The translations under genes and the position numbers were made by a program. The notes beneath the pieces are model-generated. The model searched no databases and had not been told where the DNA came from. It saw only the letters and a program-made list of their open reading frames with translations. From Streptomyces sp. NRRL S-646 (lineage in GTDB: Bacteria > Actinomycetota > Actinomycetes > Streptomycetales > Streptomycetaceae): 64,000 nt of DNA. Below, in pieces: positions 24,740-33,595 of this stretch (positions are counted from its first letter, which is position 1; every line of letters begins with the position of its first letter). The stretch is from assembly GCF_000720765.1 (NCBI RefSeq), contig NZ_JODC01000007.1, positions 496,001 through 560,000 on the forward strand, in the 5' to 3' direction.

Positions 24740-25918
24740 ATGACCGCCCCCCTGATGTCGGTCACCTGGACCGACCACCTCACCGGCCGCCAGGGCTTCC
24801 TGGTCGTCGACCGGCTGGTGCGCGGCGTCTCCAGCGGCGGACTGCGCATGCGCGCGGGCTGCACCCTGGACGAGGTCGCCGGGCTCGCGCGCGGGATGAC
24901 CATGAAGGAGGCGCTGCACTACAACCCCGAGGGCCGCTACGTCCCCCTGGGCGGCGCCAAGGGCGGCATCGACTGCGATCCCCAGGACCCGCGGGCGTAC
25001 GCCCTCCTGGTGCGCTACCTGCGGGCCATGAAGCCGTACGTCGAAAGCTTCTGGACCACCGGGGAGGACCTCGGTCTCAGCCAGGACGTGGTGGACCGGG
25101 CGGTGGCCGAGGCGGGGCTCGTGTCGTCCGTCCAGGCCGTGTATCCGCTGCTCGACGACGAGGCGGCGGCGCGCCGGCGGCTCGCGGACGCGTTCGCGAT
25201 CGAGGTGGACGGCATCGGGCTGGACGAGCTGGTCGGCGGGTGCGGGGTCGCCGAGTCGGCGCTGGCCGCCCTGGACCGGGCGGGCGTGCCGTACACGGGA
25301 ACGCGGGTCGCCGTGCAGGGTCTGGGCACGATGGGCGGGGCGACGGCGCGTTTCCTCGCGCGGGCGGGGCTCACCGTCGTCGCCGTCGCCGACATCAAGG
25401 GCACCATTGCCAACCCGGCGGGCCTCGACGTCGAGGCGCTGCTCGCCGCGCGGGACGCGTACGGCACCGTGGACCGTGCGGCCCTGCGCCCCGGCGACCG
25501 TGAACTGCCCGGCGACGCCTGGCTGTCGGCGGAGGCGGAGGTGCTCGTACCCGCGGCGGTCTCGTACGCGATCGACACCGCCGACCAGGAGCGGATCACC
25601 GCCCGCTGGATCGTCGAGGCGGCCAACATGCCCGTTCTGCCCGAGGCGGAGGAACTGCTGGCCGCGCGCGGGGTGACGGTGCTGCCGGACGTGATCGTCA
25701 ACTCCGGGACGAACGCCTGGTGGTGGTGGACCCTGTTCGGCGACATCGGCCCGGACGCGGAGGAGGCGTTCGCCCACACCCGCCGCTCGATGCGGGCCCT
25801 GACCGAGCAGATGCTGGCCCGCGCGGAGGCCGAAGGGACGACCCCGCGCGCCGCCGCGCACGCCATTGTCGCGGACCGGCTGCCGGTGATAGCGGAACGG
25901 TTCGGCTGGTACCGGTGA
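24740..25918 (+). CDS. Glu/Leu/Phe/Val-type amino acid dehydrogenase
   Basis: The 392-residue enzyme belongs to the GLFV dehydrogenase family, which oxidatively deaminates amino acids to 2-oxoacids with NAD(P). The substrate domain has GGLRMRAGCTLDEVAGLARGM, TMKEAL and VPLGGAKGGIDCDP with the catalytic lysine; FWTTGEDLGLSQDVVDRAV follows. The Rossmann domain has VAVQGLGTMGGATARFLARAG at about residue 190 and EAANMPVLPEAEELL. The NSGTNAWWWWTLFG segment is unusual. Exact substrate is uncertain (valine/leucine/glutamate types all possible). It is followed by a TetR gene 141 bp downstream. Confidence 0.85.
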   Translation: MTAPLMSVTWTDHLTGRQGFLVVDRLVRGVSSGGLRMRAGCTLDEVAGLARGMTMKEALHYNPEGRYVPLGGAKGGIDCDPQDPRAYALLVRYLRAMKPYVESFWTTGEDLGLSQDVVDRAVAEAGLVSSVQAVYPLLDDEAAARRRLADAFAIEVDGIGLDELVGGCGVAESALAALDRAGVPYTGTRVAVQGLGTMGGATARFLARAGLTVVAVADIKGTIANPAGLDVEALLAARDAYGTVDRAALRPGDRELPGDAWLSAEAEVLVPAAVSYAIDTADQERITARWIVEAANMPVLPEAEELLAARGVTVLPDVIVNSGTNAWWWWTLFGDIGPDAEEAFAHTRRSMRALTEQMLARAEAEGTTPRAAAHAIVADRLPVIAERFGWYR

Positions 25919-26059
25919 CGACGGTCCGGGCATCCGTGCCGGACATCCGGCCGCCTCGGAGAGTACAAGCAGCTGTACGGCCGCACCGCGCACCCGCTCG
26001 AACCCGCCAACTGCTGACCTCGCCCGGCGTCACCAGCGGCGACGGAATAGGGTGACCGC

Positions 26060-26680
26060 GTGGCGAGAGTGCGGTTGAGCGTGGCCGAGCGGCGCGAGGA
26101 GTTGCTGCGGGCCGCCATCGGGCAGATCCAGGCGCGGGGCGTGGCGGCGGTCAGGATCGCCGACGTGGCCTCGGCACTCGGCGTGAGCAACGCGCTGGTG
26201 CTGTACCACTTCTCGACGAAGGAGAAGCTGGTCGCCGCCGCGTTCACCTTCGCGGCCGAGGACGACCTCGGGCATCTGCGCAAGCTTCTCGGCCGCCGTA
26301 CGACGGCGCTGCGGCGGTTGCGGTCGGCGGTGCGCTGGTACGCGCCGACGGGCCAGGCCAAGGGCTGGCGGCTGTGGATCGAGGGCTGGGCGGCGGCGCT
26401 GCGCGAGCCCGCGCTGCGGGAGGTCACGCGCGACCTCGACAAGCAGTGGAAGGCGGCCATCGCCGAGGTCATCGCGGAGGGTGTGGCCGCGGGCGAGTTC
26501 CGCTGCCCGGACCCGCACGGCGCGGCCCTGCGGCTGACCGCCCTGCTGGACGGGCTCGCTGTGCAGCTGACCTCGTACGCCGGTGCGGTGTCGCGGGCGC
26601 GGGCGCAGGAGTGGGTGGACGAGGCACTGGCCCGGGAACTGGGACTGGAGCGGGCCGCGTTGACGGCTTCGGAGCACTGA
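26060..26680 (+). CDS. TetR-family regulator (BetI-like C-terminal domain)
   Basis: The 206-residue protein has an N-terminal TetR helix-turn-helix (RREELLRAAIGQIQARGVAAV, then RIADVASALGVSNALVLYHFSTKEKL). The C-terminal domain resembles the BetI-like/TetR_C_6 group (WRLWIEGWAAALREPALREVT; LRLTALLDGLAVQLTSYAG). The start is GTG. It is downstream of the GLFV dehydrogenase on the same strand and may control that gene or itself. A strong terminator overlaps its stop codon. Confidence 0.88.
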   Translation: MARVRLSVAERREELLRAAIGQIQARGVAAVRIADVASALGVSNALVLYHFSTKEKLVAAAFTFAAEDDLGHLRKLLGRRTTALRRLRSAVRWYAPTGQAKGWRLWIEGWAAALREPALREVTRDLDKQWKAAIAEVIAEGVAAGEFRCPDPHGAALRLTALLDGLAVQLTSYAGAVSRARAQEWVDEALARELGLERAALTASEH

Positions 26681-26708
26681 GCCCCCGCACTCGGCGGGGG
26701 CTCAGTGC
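26674..26708 (+). terminator. Terminator after the TetR gene
   Basis: A perfect 15-bp stem (GCACTGAGCCCCCGC and its complement) with a 5-nt loop includes the TGA stop codon of the TetR gene in its 5' arm. The structure is symmetric and can also act for the convergent SGNH gene, which ends 84 bp to the right. Confidence 0.8.
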
Positions 26709-26791
26709 CACCGGGCCGCTGTTCCGCCCCCCAGCGAGGGCCCTTCTCAAGCCATTTCGAGGGCTCGGCCCAGGACGGTCTCAGGCGGCTG

Positions 26792-27619
26792 TCAGGCCAC
26801 CGAAGCGATCCGCATCTTGATGTCGTCCGGCGACAGTGCACCCTTGGCCGTGACGTGGTCCCCGGACGACTCGCCGCGCAGCCGGCGGCCGATCCACGGC
26901 ACCAGGTACTCGCGCGCCCAGTGCACGTCGTCCCGTCGCACGTCGAGGGTGCCGCGCGGCGGGAGCGGCGGCCAGGGCTGGTCGGGGTCGGCCGGCACCT
27001 CGAGGCCGAGGACCTGCCCGGCGCGCAGCGCCACGCGCGTGTGCCCCTCGGGCGAGAGGTGGAGGCGGTCGCCGTCCCACGCCCTGCGGTCCTGAACGGT
27101 CCTCAGGGACCACAGGTCGAGCACGGGACAGCCGTACCGGTCGGCGATGGCCCGCACATGGCCGTTGTAGGTGGCGATCTTGCCGCGCAGGTGCTTGAGC
27201 ACGGGGACGCCACGGGTGTCGAAGCCGGTGGTCACCATGACTGTGCCGGCGACTTCGGTGAGCCGGGCCACCGCCCGCTCGAAGCGCTCGGCGACCTCGT
27301 CGGGGTCGGTGCCGGGACGGATGATGTCGTTGCCGCCCGCGCAGAAGGAGACGAGGTCCGGCGCCAGTTCGACGGCCTGCGGGACCTGGTCCTCCACGAT
27401 CTGGTCGAGCAGTTTGCCGCGCACGGCGAGGTTGGTGTAGCCGAAGTCGCCCTCGGGTCGCCGGTCCGCGAGAAGCACCGCGAACCGGTCGGCCCAGCCG
27501 ACGAATGCCCCGTCGGGGCCGGGGTCGCCGACGCCCTCGGTGAAGCTGTCCCCCACCGCAACGTACGACCCGATCACTGATCTGCTGTCACTCTTCGAAT
27601 CGTCTGTCACATCGACCAT
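26792..27619 (-). CDS. SGNH/GDSL hydrolase
   Basis: The 275-residue enzyme carries all four SGNH blocks: AVGDSFTEGVGD (nucleophile Ser, block I) at about residue 22, NLAVRGKLLDQIV (block II), FCAGGNDII (block III) and DRLHLSPEGHTRVA (block V with Asp and His). There is no signal peptide, so it acts in the cytoplasm on an ester, probably of a lipid or acylated sugar. The upstream gap contains the 13-bp palindrome CACTT-CTA-AAGTG at 27682. Confidence 0.9.
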   Translation of the reverse strand: MVDVTDDSKSDSRSVIGSYVAVGDSFTEGVGDPGPDGAFVGWADRFAVLLADRRPEGDFGYTNLAVRGKLLDQIVEDQVPQAVELAPDLVSFCAGGNDIIRPGTDPDEVAERFERAVARLTEVAGTVMVTTGFDTRGVPVLKHLRGKIATYNGHVRAIADRYGCPVLDLWSLRTVQDRRAWDGDRLHLSPEGHTRVALRAGQVLGLEVPADPDQPWPPLPPRGTLDVRRDDVHWAREYLVPWIGRRLRGESSGDHVTAKGALSPDDIKMRIASVA

Positions 27620-27681
27620 GATTCACCTTCGAATGTGACCTACGCGACCGTAGGAAAGGGTTGACGTGCGGTGAGATAAGC

Positions 27682-27694
27682 CACTTCTAAAGTG
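27682..27694 (-). promoter_or_regulatory. Inverted repeat upstream of the SGNH gene
   Basis: CACTT-CTA-AAGTG lies 63 bp before the SGNH start, with TTGACG nearby on the opposite strand. It may be an operator; the protein binding it is unknown. Confidence 0.3.
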
Positions 27695-27749
27695 TTCGCC
27701 AAGCCCGGAATACCCCGCCCATCAGCGACGTTGAAGCGTCGTCAAGGCA

Positions 27750-28463
27750 TCAGAGACGGTGCGGGGCGAGCCGGCGGACCTTGAAGTCGGCGATCCGGAA
27801 GTGGCTCCAGGTGGTCCGGAAGGCGAAGTGCCCCCTTGTGTACGGCTGCTGGTCGGTGTAGTCGAAGACGAGCCGCCCGTTGTTCCACCAGCGGACCGCC
27901 GAGCCTTCGGAGACGATGCGGACGCGGTTGGGTTCGTTCGCGACGAGGAGCGGCTCCGTGTAGTCGTGGATCAGCGGGCGGACCCCGGGCTCCCCGACGT
28001 AACGGCGCAGGCGGGTCGTGGTGTTCGTGTTGGCGCCGTAGCCCACGTAGTACGTCTTGAGGTAGTCGTACTCGGCCAGTGCCCCGTTGCGGCGGGTGGC
28101 GAAGAGGTCGTCCGGGGAGCGGACGTCGGTGGCGTTCCAGAAGTTGTTGAGGTCGGACACGCGGTCGTTCGCGCCGCCTTGCGACACGGGCGTCGCCGTG
28201 TACTCGATGACGTAGGGCCCTTCGAGCCGCTGTCTGAACCAGACCGTCGCCCCGGCGGGTACGTCGACCTCCAGCACCCCTCGGGAGGCGGTCACGGTGC
28301 CGCCCTGCTCCAGTTCGACCGCCCACTTGCCGAGGCCGTGGCGGAAGTCGTCGCGGGCGATGAGGCGGCCACGGGGCGAGGCACTGGCGGCCGGTGCGGG
28401 GGCGAGGGCTGCCAGGGCGGCGCCGGCAGCCAGGGCTCCGAATGCTCTACGGGTGCTCGTCAC
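27750..28463 (-). CDS. Secreted DUF6250-like protein
   Basis: The 237-residue product starts TSTRRAFGALAAGAALAALAP, a probable twin-arginine-like signal peptide (RR with hydrophobic core, cleavage near ASAS). The mature part is a jelly-roll-like domain: RDDFRHGLGKWAVELEQGGTV, VWFRQRLEGPYVIEYTATPVS, NDRVSDLNNFWNATDV and RWWNNGRLVFDYTDQQPYTRG, which I recognise as DUF6250-like. Such proteins often accompany polysaccharide lyases or esterases, so carbohydrate binding or cleavage outside the cell is likely. The GTG start forms a GTGA overlap with an upstream frame that is now a pseudogene. The SD is 12 nt away because of a C9 tract. Confidence 0.75.
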   Translation of the reverse strand: MTSTRRAFGALAAGAALAALAPAPAASASPRGRLIARDDFRHGLGKWAVELEQGGTVTASRGVLEVDVPAGATVWFRQRLEGPYVIEYTATPVSQGGANDRVSDLNNFWNATDVRSPDDLFATRRNGALAEYDYLKTYYVGYGANTNTTTRLRRYVGEPGVRPLIHDYTEPLLVANEPNRVRIVSEGSAVRWWNNGRLVFDYTDQQPYTRGHFAFRTTWSHFRIADFKVRRLAPHRL

Positions 28464-28735
28464 GGGGGGGGGTGGCTCCTTCGGGTGGAGTGAGGGGTGG
28501 ATCCGAGAAGGGTGAGCAGGTGGTCGGCCGCATTGCGGTGGCCCTGAACGCCGGGTGGACGGTGCCGTTGAAGTCCACGTCCGCCAGGGAAGCCAGTCGG
28601 TGGTGTCGACGAACTCGGTGTGCGGGTCGGCCAGTTCACGGGCGTGCCGCGCGGCTTCCCGCAGCCGGAGGAGGCAGGCGCGGTAGGCGGCCGGGAACTC
28701 GGCCGAGCAGCAGGCCGTGCCGCTGGCGGCGAGAA
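28460..28735 (-). pseudogene. Frameshifted SGNH-type esterase remnant
   Basis: Three frames give the C-terminal end of an SGNH hydrolase. The first reads EFPAAYRACLLRLREAARHAR and ELADPHTEFVDTTDWLP; the next ADVDFNGTVHPAF (the DxxH block); the third QGHRNAADHLLTLLG. The last frame ends in TGA overlapping the GTG of the DUF6250-like gene. This suggests a former two-gene esterase/DUF6250 operon. The N-terminal part with the nucleophile serine is missing. Confidence 0.5.
28464..28472 (-). repeat. C9 homopolymer between SD and start of the DUF6250-like gene
   Basis: Nine C residues on the coding strand lie between GGAG and the GTG start. Slippage here would alter the SD-start distance and so translation level. 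Confidence 0.6.
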
Positions 28736-29015
28736 GACGTCCCTGACGGCCAGAAGCGATGCCTCCTGGCGGTGCGTCGACCGACGCCGGGCACGGGAAC
28801 CTCCGCAGGCCTGGGAAGACAGAGACGGGGAAAGCGCTTTCATCGCTACGGAGTTCACTGTGCCCCCGCCTCCCGCCGCTGTCGACACCCGTGCAGCCCC
28901 CGCCACAAGAACGCAATACGGCAAACATGAGCGCAGCCGGACACACCGAAGGCCGGACCCGGGGATCGGGGTCCGGCCTTCGGCAGCGTGTCAGGCAGGT
29001 GGTTCCAAGGGGATG

Positions 29016-29918
29016 TCAGCCGACGCCGACGCCCTTCGAGCGGAGGTAGGCGACCGGGTCCACGTCGGAGCCGTAGTCGGGCGTGGTGCGGATCTCGAAG
29101 TGCAGGTGCGGGCCGGTCACGTTGCCGGTCGCGCCGGAGAGGCCGAGCTGCTGCCCCTCGGTCACGGTCTGACCGGCCGAGACGGAGATCTGGGACATGT
29201 GGCCGTACTGGGCGTAGTAGCCGTCGGCCAGCCTGATGACGACCTGGTTGCCGTAGGCGCCACCCCAGCCGGCGGAGACGACCGTGCCCGCACCGACGGC
29301 CTTGAGGGCGGTGCCGGTCGGGACGACGAAGTCGACACCCGTGTGGTAGCCGCTGGACCACATACCCCCGGGCACGTGGTAGCCGGTACCGACGGTGCCG
29401 CCGGCCACTGGGAGGGTGAAGCCGGTGGGGGCGGACTCGGAGGCCTTGGTGGCAGTCGCCCTGCCGGCGGACGAGGCCGTCTTCGAGGCGGACGAGGAGG
29501 ACGAGGACTTGGTGGTGTCCGTGGCGGCCTTCCGGCCGATCGTCAGCTTCAGGCCCGGATGGATCAGCGACGGGTCGTCGCCGACGGCCCGGCGGTTGTC
29601 CGAGTACAGCTTGTGCCAGCCGCCGGAGACATGCTGCTCGTCGGCGATCTTCGAGAGGTAGTCGCCGGCCCGCACCGAATAGGTCCGCACGCCCGCATTG
29701 CCGGCGGCGCTCTTCTGGGCCGCCTTCTTCTCGGAGACCGGAAGGGACTGGACGGCCTTTTCCGAAACCGCCTGGGAAGCGGAATGGGTTGTGGCGGCAT
29801 GGGCGCCGGTGGCCCCCATGAGCGGGAGAGCGAGTGCGGCGCCACCGGTTCCGGCGACGGCGATGGAGCGAGTGAAGCGCTGGGGCTTCGGACGGCGGTG
29901 TTTACCCTTCGCGGGCAT
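29016..29918 (-). CDS. LysM + M23 cell-wall endopeptidase
   Basis: The 300-residue secreted protein has a signal peptide (RSIAVAGTGGAALALPLMGAT, cleavage near AHA at about residue 41), a LysM domain at about 78-127 (TYSVRAGDYLSKIADEQHVSG through IHPGLKLTIG) and a Ser/Ala-rich linker. The C-terminal M23 peptidase shows zinc motifs SGYHTGVDF (HxxxD) and GPHLHFEIRT (HxH). It cuts peptidoglycan cross-bridges or stems after LysM binding to glycan. A c-di-AMP riboswitch precedes it, as for other Streptomyces cell-wall hydrolase genes, which links growth and germination to the second messenger. Confidence 0.93.
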   Translation of the reverse strand: MPAKGKHRRPKPQRFTRSIAVAGTGGAALALPLMGATGAHAATTHSASQAVSEKAVQSLPVSEKKAAQKSAAGNAGVRTYSVRAGDYLSKIADEQHVSGGWHKLYSDNRRAVGDDPSLIHPGLKLTIGRKAATDTTKSSSSSSASKTASSAGRATATKASESAPTGFTLPVAGGTVGTGYHVPGGMWSSGYHTGVDFVVPTGTALKAVGAGTVVSAGWGGAYGNQVVIRLADGYYAQYGHMSQISVSAGQTVTEGQQLGLSGATGNVTGPHLHFEIRTTPDYGSDVDPVAYLRSKGVGVG

Positions 29919-29936
29919 GACGAATTCCTCTCCGGC

Positions 29937-30105
29937 GCCTGCGAGGTGAGCTGTCGGGTTCGGGCTGGAGATGCCCGGCCGCGCATGCGACGCGGCTTTA
30001 CCCCTAGCCGTTCCGGAGACCGGAACAGGCAGTTGTACCTGTGGGTCCCCCGCTCCTGCCGTTCACGGGTGAGTTCTGCGGGCACCGGGCGGCGGCAGGA
30101 TTGGG
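29937..30105 (-). ncRNA. c-di-AMP riboswitch (ydaO/yuaA type)
   Basis: The leader contains the conserved landmarks in order: CGGCAGGAGCGGGGGACCCACAGGTAC (split over 30034-30060), GGGGTAAAGCCGCG, and near the gene CCGAACCCGACAGCTCACC followed by TCGCAGGCG. Distances and the ACCCGACAGCT-ACC core fit the ydaO class, which in actinobacteria precedes cell-wall hydrolases. Binding of c-di-AMP normally turns expression off. The riboswitch ends about 15 nt before the M23 start; GAGAGGAA is the ribosome site. Confidence 0.85.
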
Positions 30106-30397
30106 CGTCCGTCCGGATTGGTGGCGAACGTAAGCGACCAAGACGCAAAGCAACAAGTGCCGGTTCCCCGTGAATGCTTTTCTATTGATCCCTTGAGAGA
30201 AAACCCGGTGACCCTGCGTTGATTCCGGAGTGATCGTCTCGACCAAAAGCCCTTGTAAAGCACGCTAATTACGTGGACATGACGCGCCACGCACCGTCAT
30301 GGATATGACGCTCCTCACGTGCCGCTGCTCCAGGATCCCCCATTCGGGAGCGAGTTGGAATGAAGAGGCAGAAGGAGCGCCAATCCGGACAGAAGGC

Positions 30398-32467
30398 TCA
30401 GATGCGCCGCAGACGGAACACTGCCGCGTCGAGGTCACCACGCAATCCGGTGCGCAGTCCGTGATGCAGCAATACGGCACCGCTGTGGATTTCACCCGTT
30501 TCGGGGCATTCATACGAGGCTGTCGGGTCGAGGCCCCGCAGTCGCAGCGCCGGCACGGGCTCGCCGTGGCTCTGCGCCTGGAGCCAGGCGAGGACGACCG
30601 CCTCGTCCCCGCGCACGTACTGCACCGCACTCAGTCCGCCCCGCGGAGGCCGCAGCCGGTAGAGGTCCCCGTGCTGCACCAGCGGCCGGATCTCCTTGTA
30701 GAGCCCCACCCACTCGCCGGCCTCGGCGAGCTCCTCCTCGGTCCACCGGGTGAGGTCCCCGCCGACCCCGAGCACGCCGGCCATGGAGCTCACGAACCGG
30801 AAGCGCAGCGAGCTCACCCGGCCGTTGAGCTGGGTGTTCGGGCTGTCGGTGACCCAGGCGGCCATCACGCGCGCGGGGTGGACCTGACTGAAGCCATGCT
30901 GGATGGCGAGCCGGTCGAGCGGGTCGGTGTTGTCGGAGGTCCACACCTGGTCCGTACGGCTCATGATCCCGAGGTCGATCCGTCCCCCGCCGCCCGAGCA
31001 GGACTCGAAGGCGACATTCGGATGGGCCGCCCGCAGCCGGTCCAACAGGGCGTACAGGGCGCGGACATGATCGACCCAGAGCCGCTGCGGATAGGACTCG
31101 CCGGGCCAGCCCGCGTCGGTGAAGCAGCGGTTGAAGTCCCACTTCACATAGTCGACGGGAGCGCTGGAGAGGAGCGCGTCGAGCTGCTCCCAGAGGTATT
31201 CCTGGACGTCCTCCCGTGCCAGGTTCAGTACGAGCTGATTGCGGAATTCCGTCCGCTTTCGTCCCGGCTGGAACTGCACCCAGTCGGGGTGGGCGCGATA
31301 GAGCTCGCTGTCCGGGTTGACCATCTCGGGCTCGACCCAGATGCCGAACTGCATGCCGAGGGCGTGCACGTAGTCCGCGAGAGGCTTGAGGCCGTTCGGG
31401 AATCGGTCCCGGTTGACCGTCCAGTCGCCGAGTCCGGCGCGGTCGCTGGTGCGCTTGCCGAACCAGCCGTCGTCGACCACGAACAGCTCGACGCCGATCG
31501 CCGCGGCCCGTCGCGCCAGGGTTCCCTGCTGCTCCTCGGAGATGTCGAACTCCGTGGCCTCCCAGGAGTTGAACAGCACCGGCCGGTCCTGCTCGGCGTC
31601 CGGGATGACGTACGCACGCTGGTAGGCGTGCCAGGCGCGGCTCGCGCCGCCGAAGCCGCCGTCGCTCCACAGCCCGGCGAAGACGGGGGTCGTGTACGAC
31701 TCGCCCGCCTCCAGGCGCAGCAGCCCGGAGTCGTCGTAACCGGCGCCGCCGGTGATCTGCACGCGCGCGTCCGGGAGTTGCGCCACCGCGATCCGCCAGG
31801 AACCCGACCAGCCCAGAGCGCAGCCGTAGACCTCGCCGCGTTCCTCGGTGGCGTCGGTGTCGAGGGCGACCCAGGGCAGGTGCTGGTGTCCGGTGTGGCC
31901 GCGGCGGCTGCCGATGATCTTCTCACCGTAGGTGAGAGGCGCGGCGGTCAGCCGGGACTCGGCGGCCCAGCGGCCGTGCAACTGGGACAGCCGCCACTCC
32001 TCGCGCTCGGGCAGCGTCCAGGTGGCGGAGTCGGCGCGCAGCAGCTCCAGGGCGGGCCCCTCGTTGTCGAGGGTCACCCAGCGTTCCACGACGTCGTGCC
32101 GCATCCGGTAGTGCAGCGTGATCGCGAGACCACCGTCCCGGAAGGCCAGCCGGAGGTGATCGCCGTCCACCTCGTACGTCTCGAAGCGCCACTCGGTGCC
32201 GCGCCGCTCGTCGCTGCGCACGGACAGGGCGGGCCGCACGAAGCGGGGGCCGCCCTCCACCGGGTACTCCTCGCGTCCGTCGAGCGGGGACTCGAAGGGC
32301 CAGTAGTCCGGCAGCGGGCGGACGGCGAGCGCCTCGGCGTCGGCGAGCGCGATCCGGGGGCCCCAGTGCAGGTGCAGCAGTTCGTCGTCCTCGGTGAGGT
32401 GCACGGCGTAACTGCTGGCCGGCCCCGAGAGGAGCCACGTACGGCCGTTGTCTGCGATCTCCAGCAT
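30398..32467 (-). CDS. Alpha-galactosidase, GH36
   Basis: The 689-residue enzyme fits GH36 with N-terminal beta-sandwich, central barrel and C-terminal domain. The nucleophile is the Asp in VDYVKWDFNRCF (about residue 438), and the acid/base Asp follows RIDLGIMSRTDQVWTSDNTDP (about 505). Other motifs: VDDGWFG and WVEPEMVNPDSELY. It hydrolyses alpha-1,6-galactosides such as melibiose or raffinose; no signal peptide is present, so it acts in the cytosol on imported sugars. The ATG at 32467 has GAGGG 5 nt upstream; an upstream GTG/ATG is less likely. No transporter lies beside it. Confidence 0.93.
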   Translation of the reverse strand: MLEIADNGRTWLLSGPASSYAVHLTEDDELLHLHWGPRIALADAEALAVRPLPDYWPFESPLDGREEYPVEGGPRFVRPALSVRSDERRGTEWRFETYEVDGDHLRLAFRDGGLAITLHYRMRHDVVERWVTLDNEGPALELLRADSATWTLPEREEWRLSQLHGRWAAESRLTAAPLTYGEKIIGSRRGHTGHQHLPWVALDTDATEERGEVYGCALGWSGSWRIAVAQLPDARVQITGGAGYDDSGLLRLEAGESYTTPVFAGLWSDGGFGGASRAWHAYQRAYVIPDAEQDRPVLFNSWEATEFDISEEQQGTLARRAAAIGVELFVVDDGWFGKRTSDRAGLGDWTVNRDRFPNGLKPLADYVHALGMQFGIWVEPEMVNPDSELYRAHPDWVQFQPGRKRTEFRNQLVLNLAREDVQEYLWEQLDALLSSAPVDYVKWDFNRCFTDAGWPGESYPQRLWVDHVRALYALLDRLRAAHPNVAFESCSGGGGRIDLGIMSRTDQVWTSDNTDPLDRLAIQHGFSQVHPARVMAAWVTDSPNTQLNGRVSSLRFRFVSSMAGVLGVGGDLTRWTEEELAEAGEWVGLYKEIRPLVQHGDLYRLRPPRGGLSAVQYVRGDEAVVLAWLQAQSHGEPVPALRLRGLDPTASYECPETGEIHSGAVLLHHGLRTGLRGDLDAAVFRLRRI

Positions 32468-32637
32468 CAAGCCCTCACACATCTGAACAGGTGCGACCAA
32501 TCCCCAACATCATCAAGCCACGTGTGCCCTGGTCGCAACGCCTGTGGACAACTCATTGCCTCAGGAATCCATGTCGTATCGTCGGGAGGGTGCCCGTCGA
32601 CGAGCCGCGCCGGCCGGGCGGACTGGGAGGAGCCCCC

Positions 32638-33435
32638 GTGACGCAGCAGATCCCGTCGACCGAGCCCGAGCTGGCCGGAGTCCGCAACTTCCGTGATGTG
32701 GGTGGACTTCCGACCGTGGACGGACGGCGGGTGCGCTACGGGGTGCTGTTCCGCAGCGGTCACCTCGCGCACGCGACCGAGGAGGACGCCGAGTTCCTGT
32801 CCTCCCTGGGGCTGCACACGATCTTCGACTTCCGCAACGCGGCGGACCAGAAGCTGGAGGGCCCGGACGTCGAGCTGCCGGGCGTGCGCAATGTGAACCT
32901 GCCGCTGTCGGACCCGGCGGACGGCTCCGGGTTCTGGAAGATGGTCCGCGACGGTGAGATCGACCAGCTGCGCGAGCTCCTCGGCGACGGCAAGGCGGCG
33001 AACCGCATGATCGTCTCCTACCGCACGATCATCAAGGAGCGCACCGCCGAGCACGCGCGCGTGCTGCGCTCGCTCGCCGACGACAGTGTGCCCGCCCTGA
33101 TGCACTGCGCGGCGGGCAAGGACCGCGCGGGCCTGTCCATAGCCGTGACACTGCTCGCCCTGGGCGTCGAGCGCGAGGCGATCGTCGCGGACTACCTGGA
33201 GTCGAACGCCAAGCACCGCCGCTACAAGGTGCACCGCAGCGGCAGCTCCGCCTCGGCCTACTCCCCCGAGGTGATGGAGCTGCTCAGCCCCCTCTTCGAG
33301 GCGCGGGCCGAGTATCTGACGGCGGCCTTCGAGACGATCGAGGAGACGTGGGGCGACGTCGACACCTACCTGGAGCAGGGCCTCGGGCTCACCCCCGAAC
33401 TCCGCGGGCTGCTGCGCGAACGGCTGCTGGACTGA
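32638..33435 (+). CDS. Tyrosine-protein phosphatase (PtpB-like)
   Basis: The 265-residue protein contains the CX5R signature HCAAGKDRAG at about residue 158 and the characteristic opening LAGVRNFRDVGGLPT and VLFRSGHL. This matches the actinobacterial PtpB/Tyr-phosphatase 3 family. Acting on phosphotyrosine or phosphoinositides is possible. The GTG at 32638 is preceded by GGAGGA at good distance. It is divergent from the alpha-galactosidase gene across a 170-bp gap. Confidence 0.92.
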   Translation: MTQQIPSTEPELAGVRNFRDVGGLPTVDGRRVRYGVLFRSGHLAHATEEDAEFLSSLGLHTIFDFRNAADQKLEGPDVELPGVRNVNLPLSDPADGSGFWKMVRDGEIDQLRELLGDGKAANRMIVSYRTIIKERTAEHARVLRSLADDSVPALMHCAAGKDRAGLSIAVTLLALGVEREAIVADYLESNAKHRRYKVHRSGSSASAYSPEVMELLSPLFEARAEYLTAAFETIEETWGDVDTYLEQGLGLTPELRGLLRERLLD

Positions 33436-33469
33436 GCCGGGCCGTTTCTCTCTCGACCGAGTCGGGCGG

Positions 33470-33595
33470 CTATTTCGCCCCGATCTCGAACAGCAGGTAG
33501 ATGAAGGCCGCGAAGAGGTGCCCCACGGCGATGTAGATGATCAGGCGCACCCACAGGGCGCGGGGGAACTTCTCCTCCATGTTGCTGTTGCTCAT
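33470..33595 (-). CDS. DUF6126-like small membrane protein
   Basis: The 41-residue product has one hydrophobic helix (LWVRLIIYIAVGHLFAAFIYL) with a short charged N-terminus. The ATG overlaps the stop of the XRE-cupin gene as ATGA, so it is translationally coupled to it. I recognise the arrangement from other Streptomyces XRE regulators (DUF6126). Function unknown; a membrane partner of the regulator is conceivable. Confidence 0.75.
   Translation of the reverse strand: MSNSNMEEKFPRALWVRLIIYIAVGHLFAAFIYLLFEIGAK

Noticed and set aside
30299..32641. A 780-codon open frame opposite the alpha-galactosidase gene
   Set aside because: It is the antisense of a well-supported GH36 gene and has no homology.
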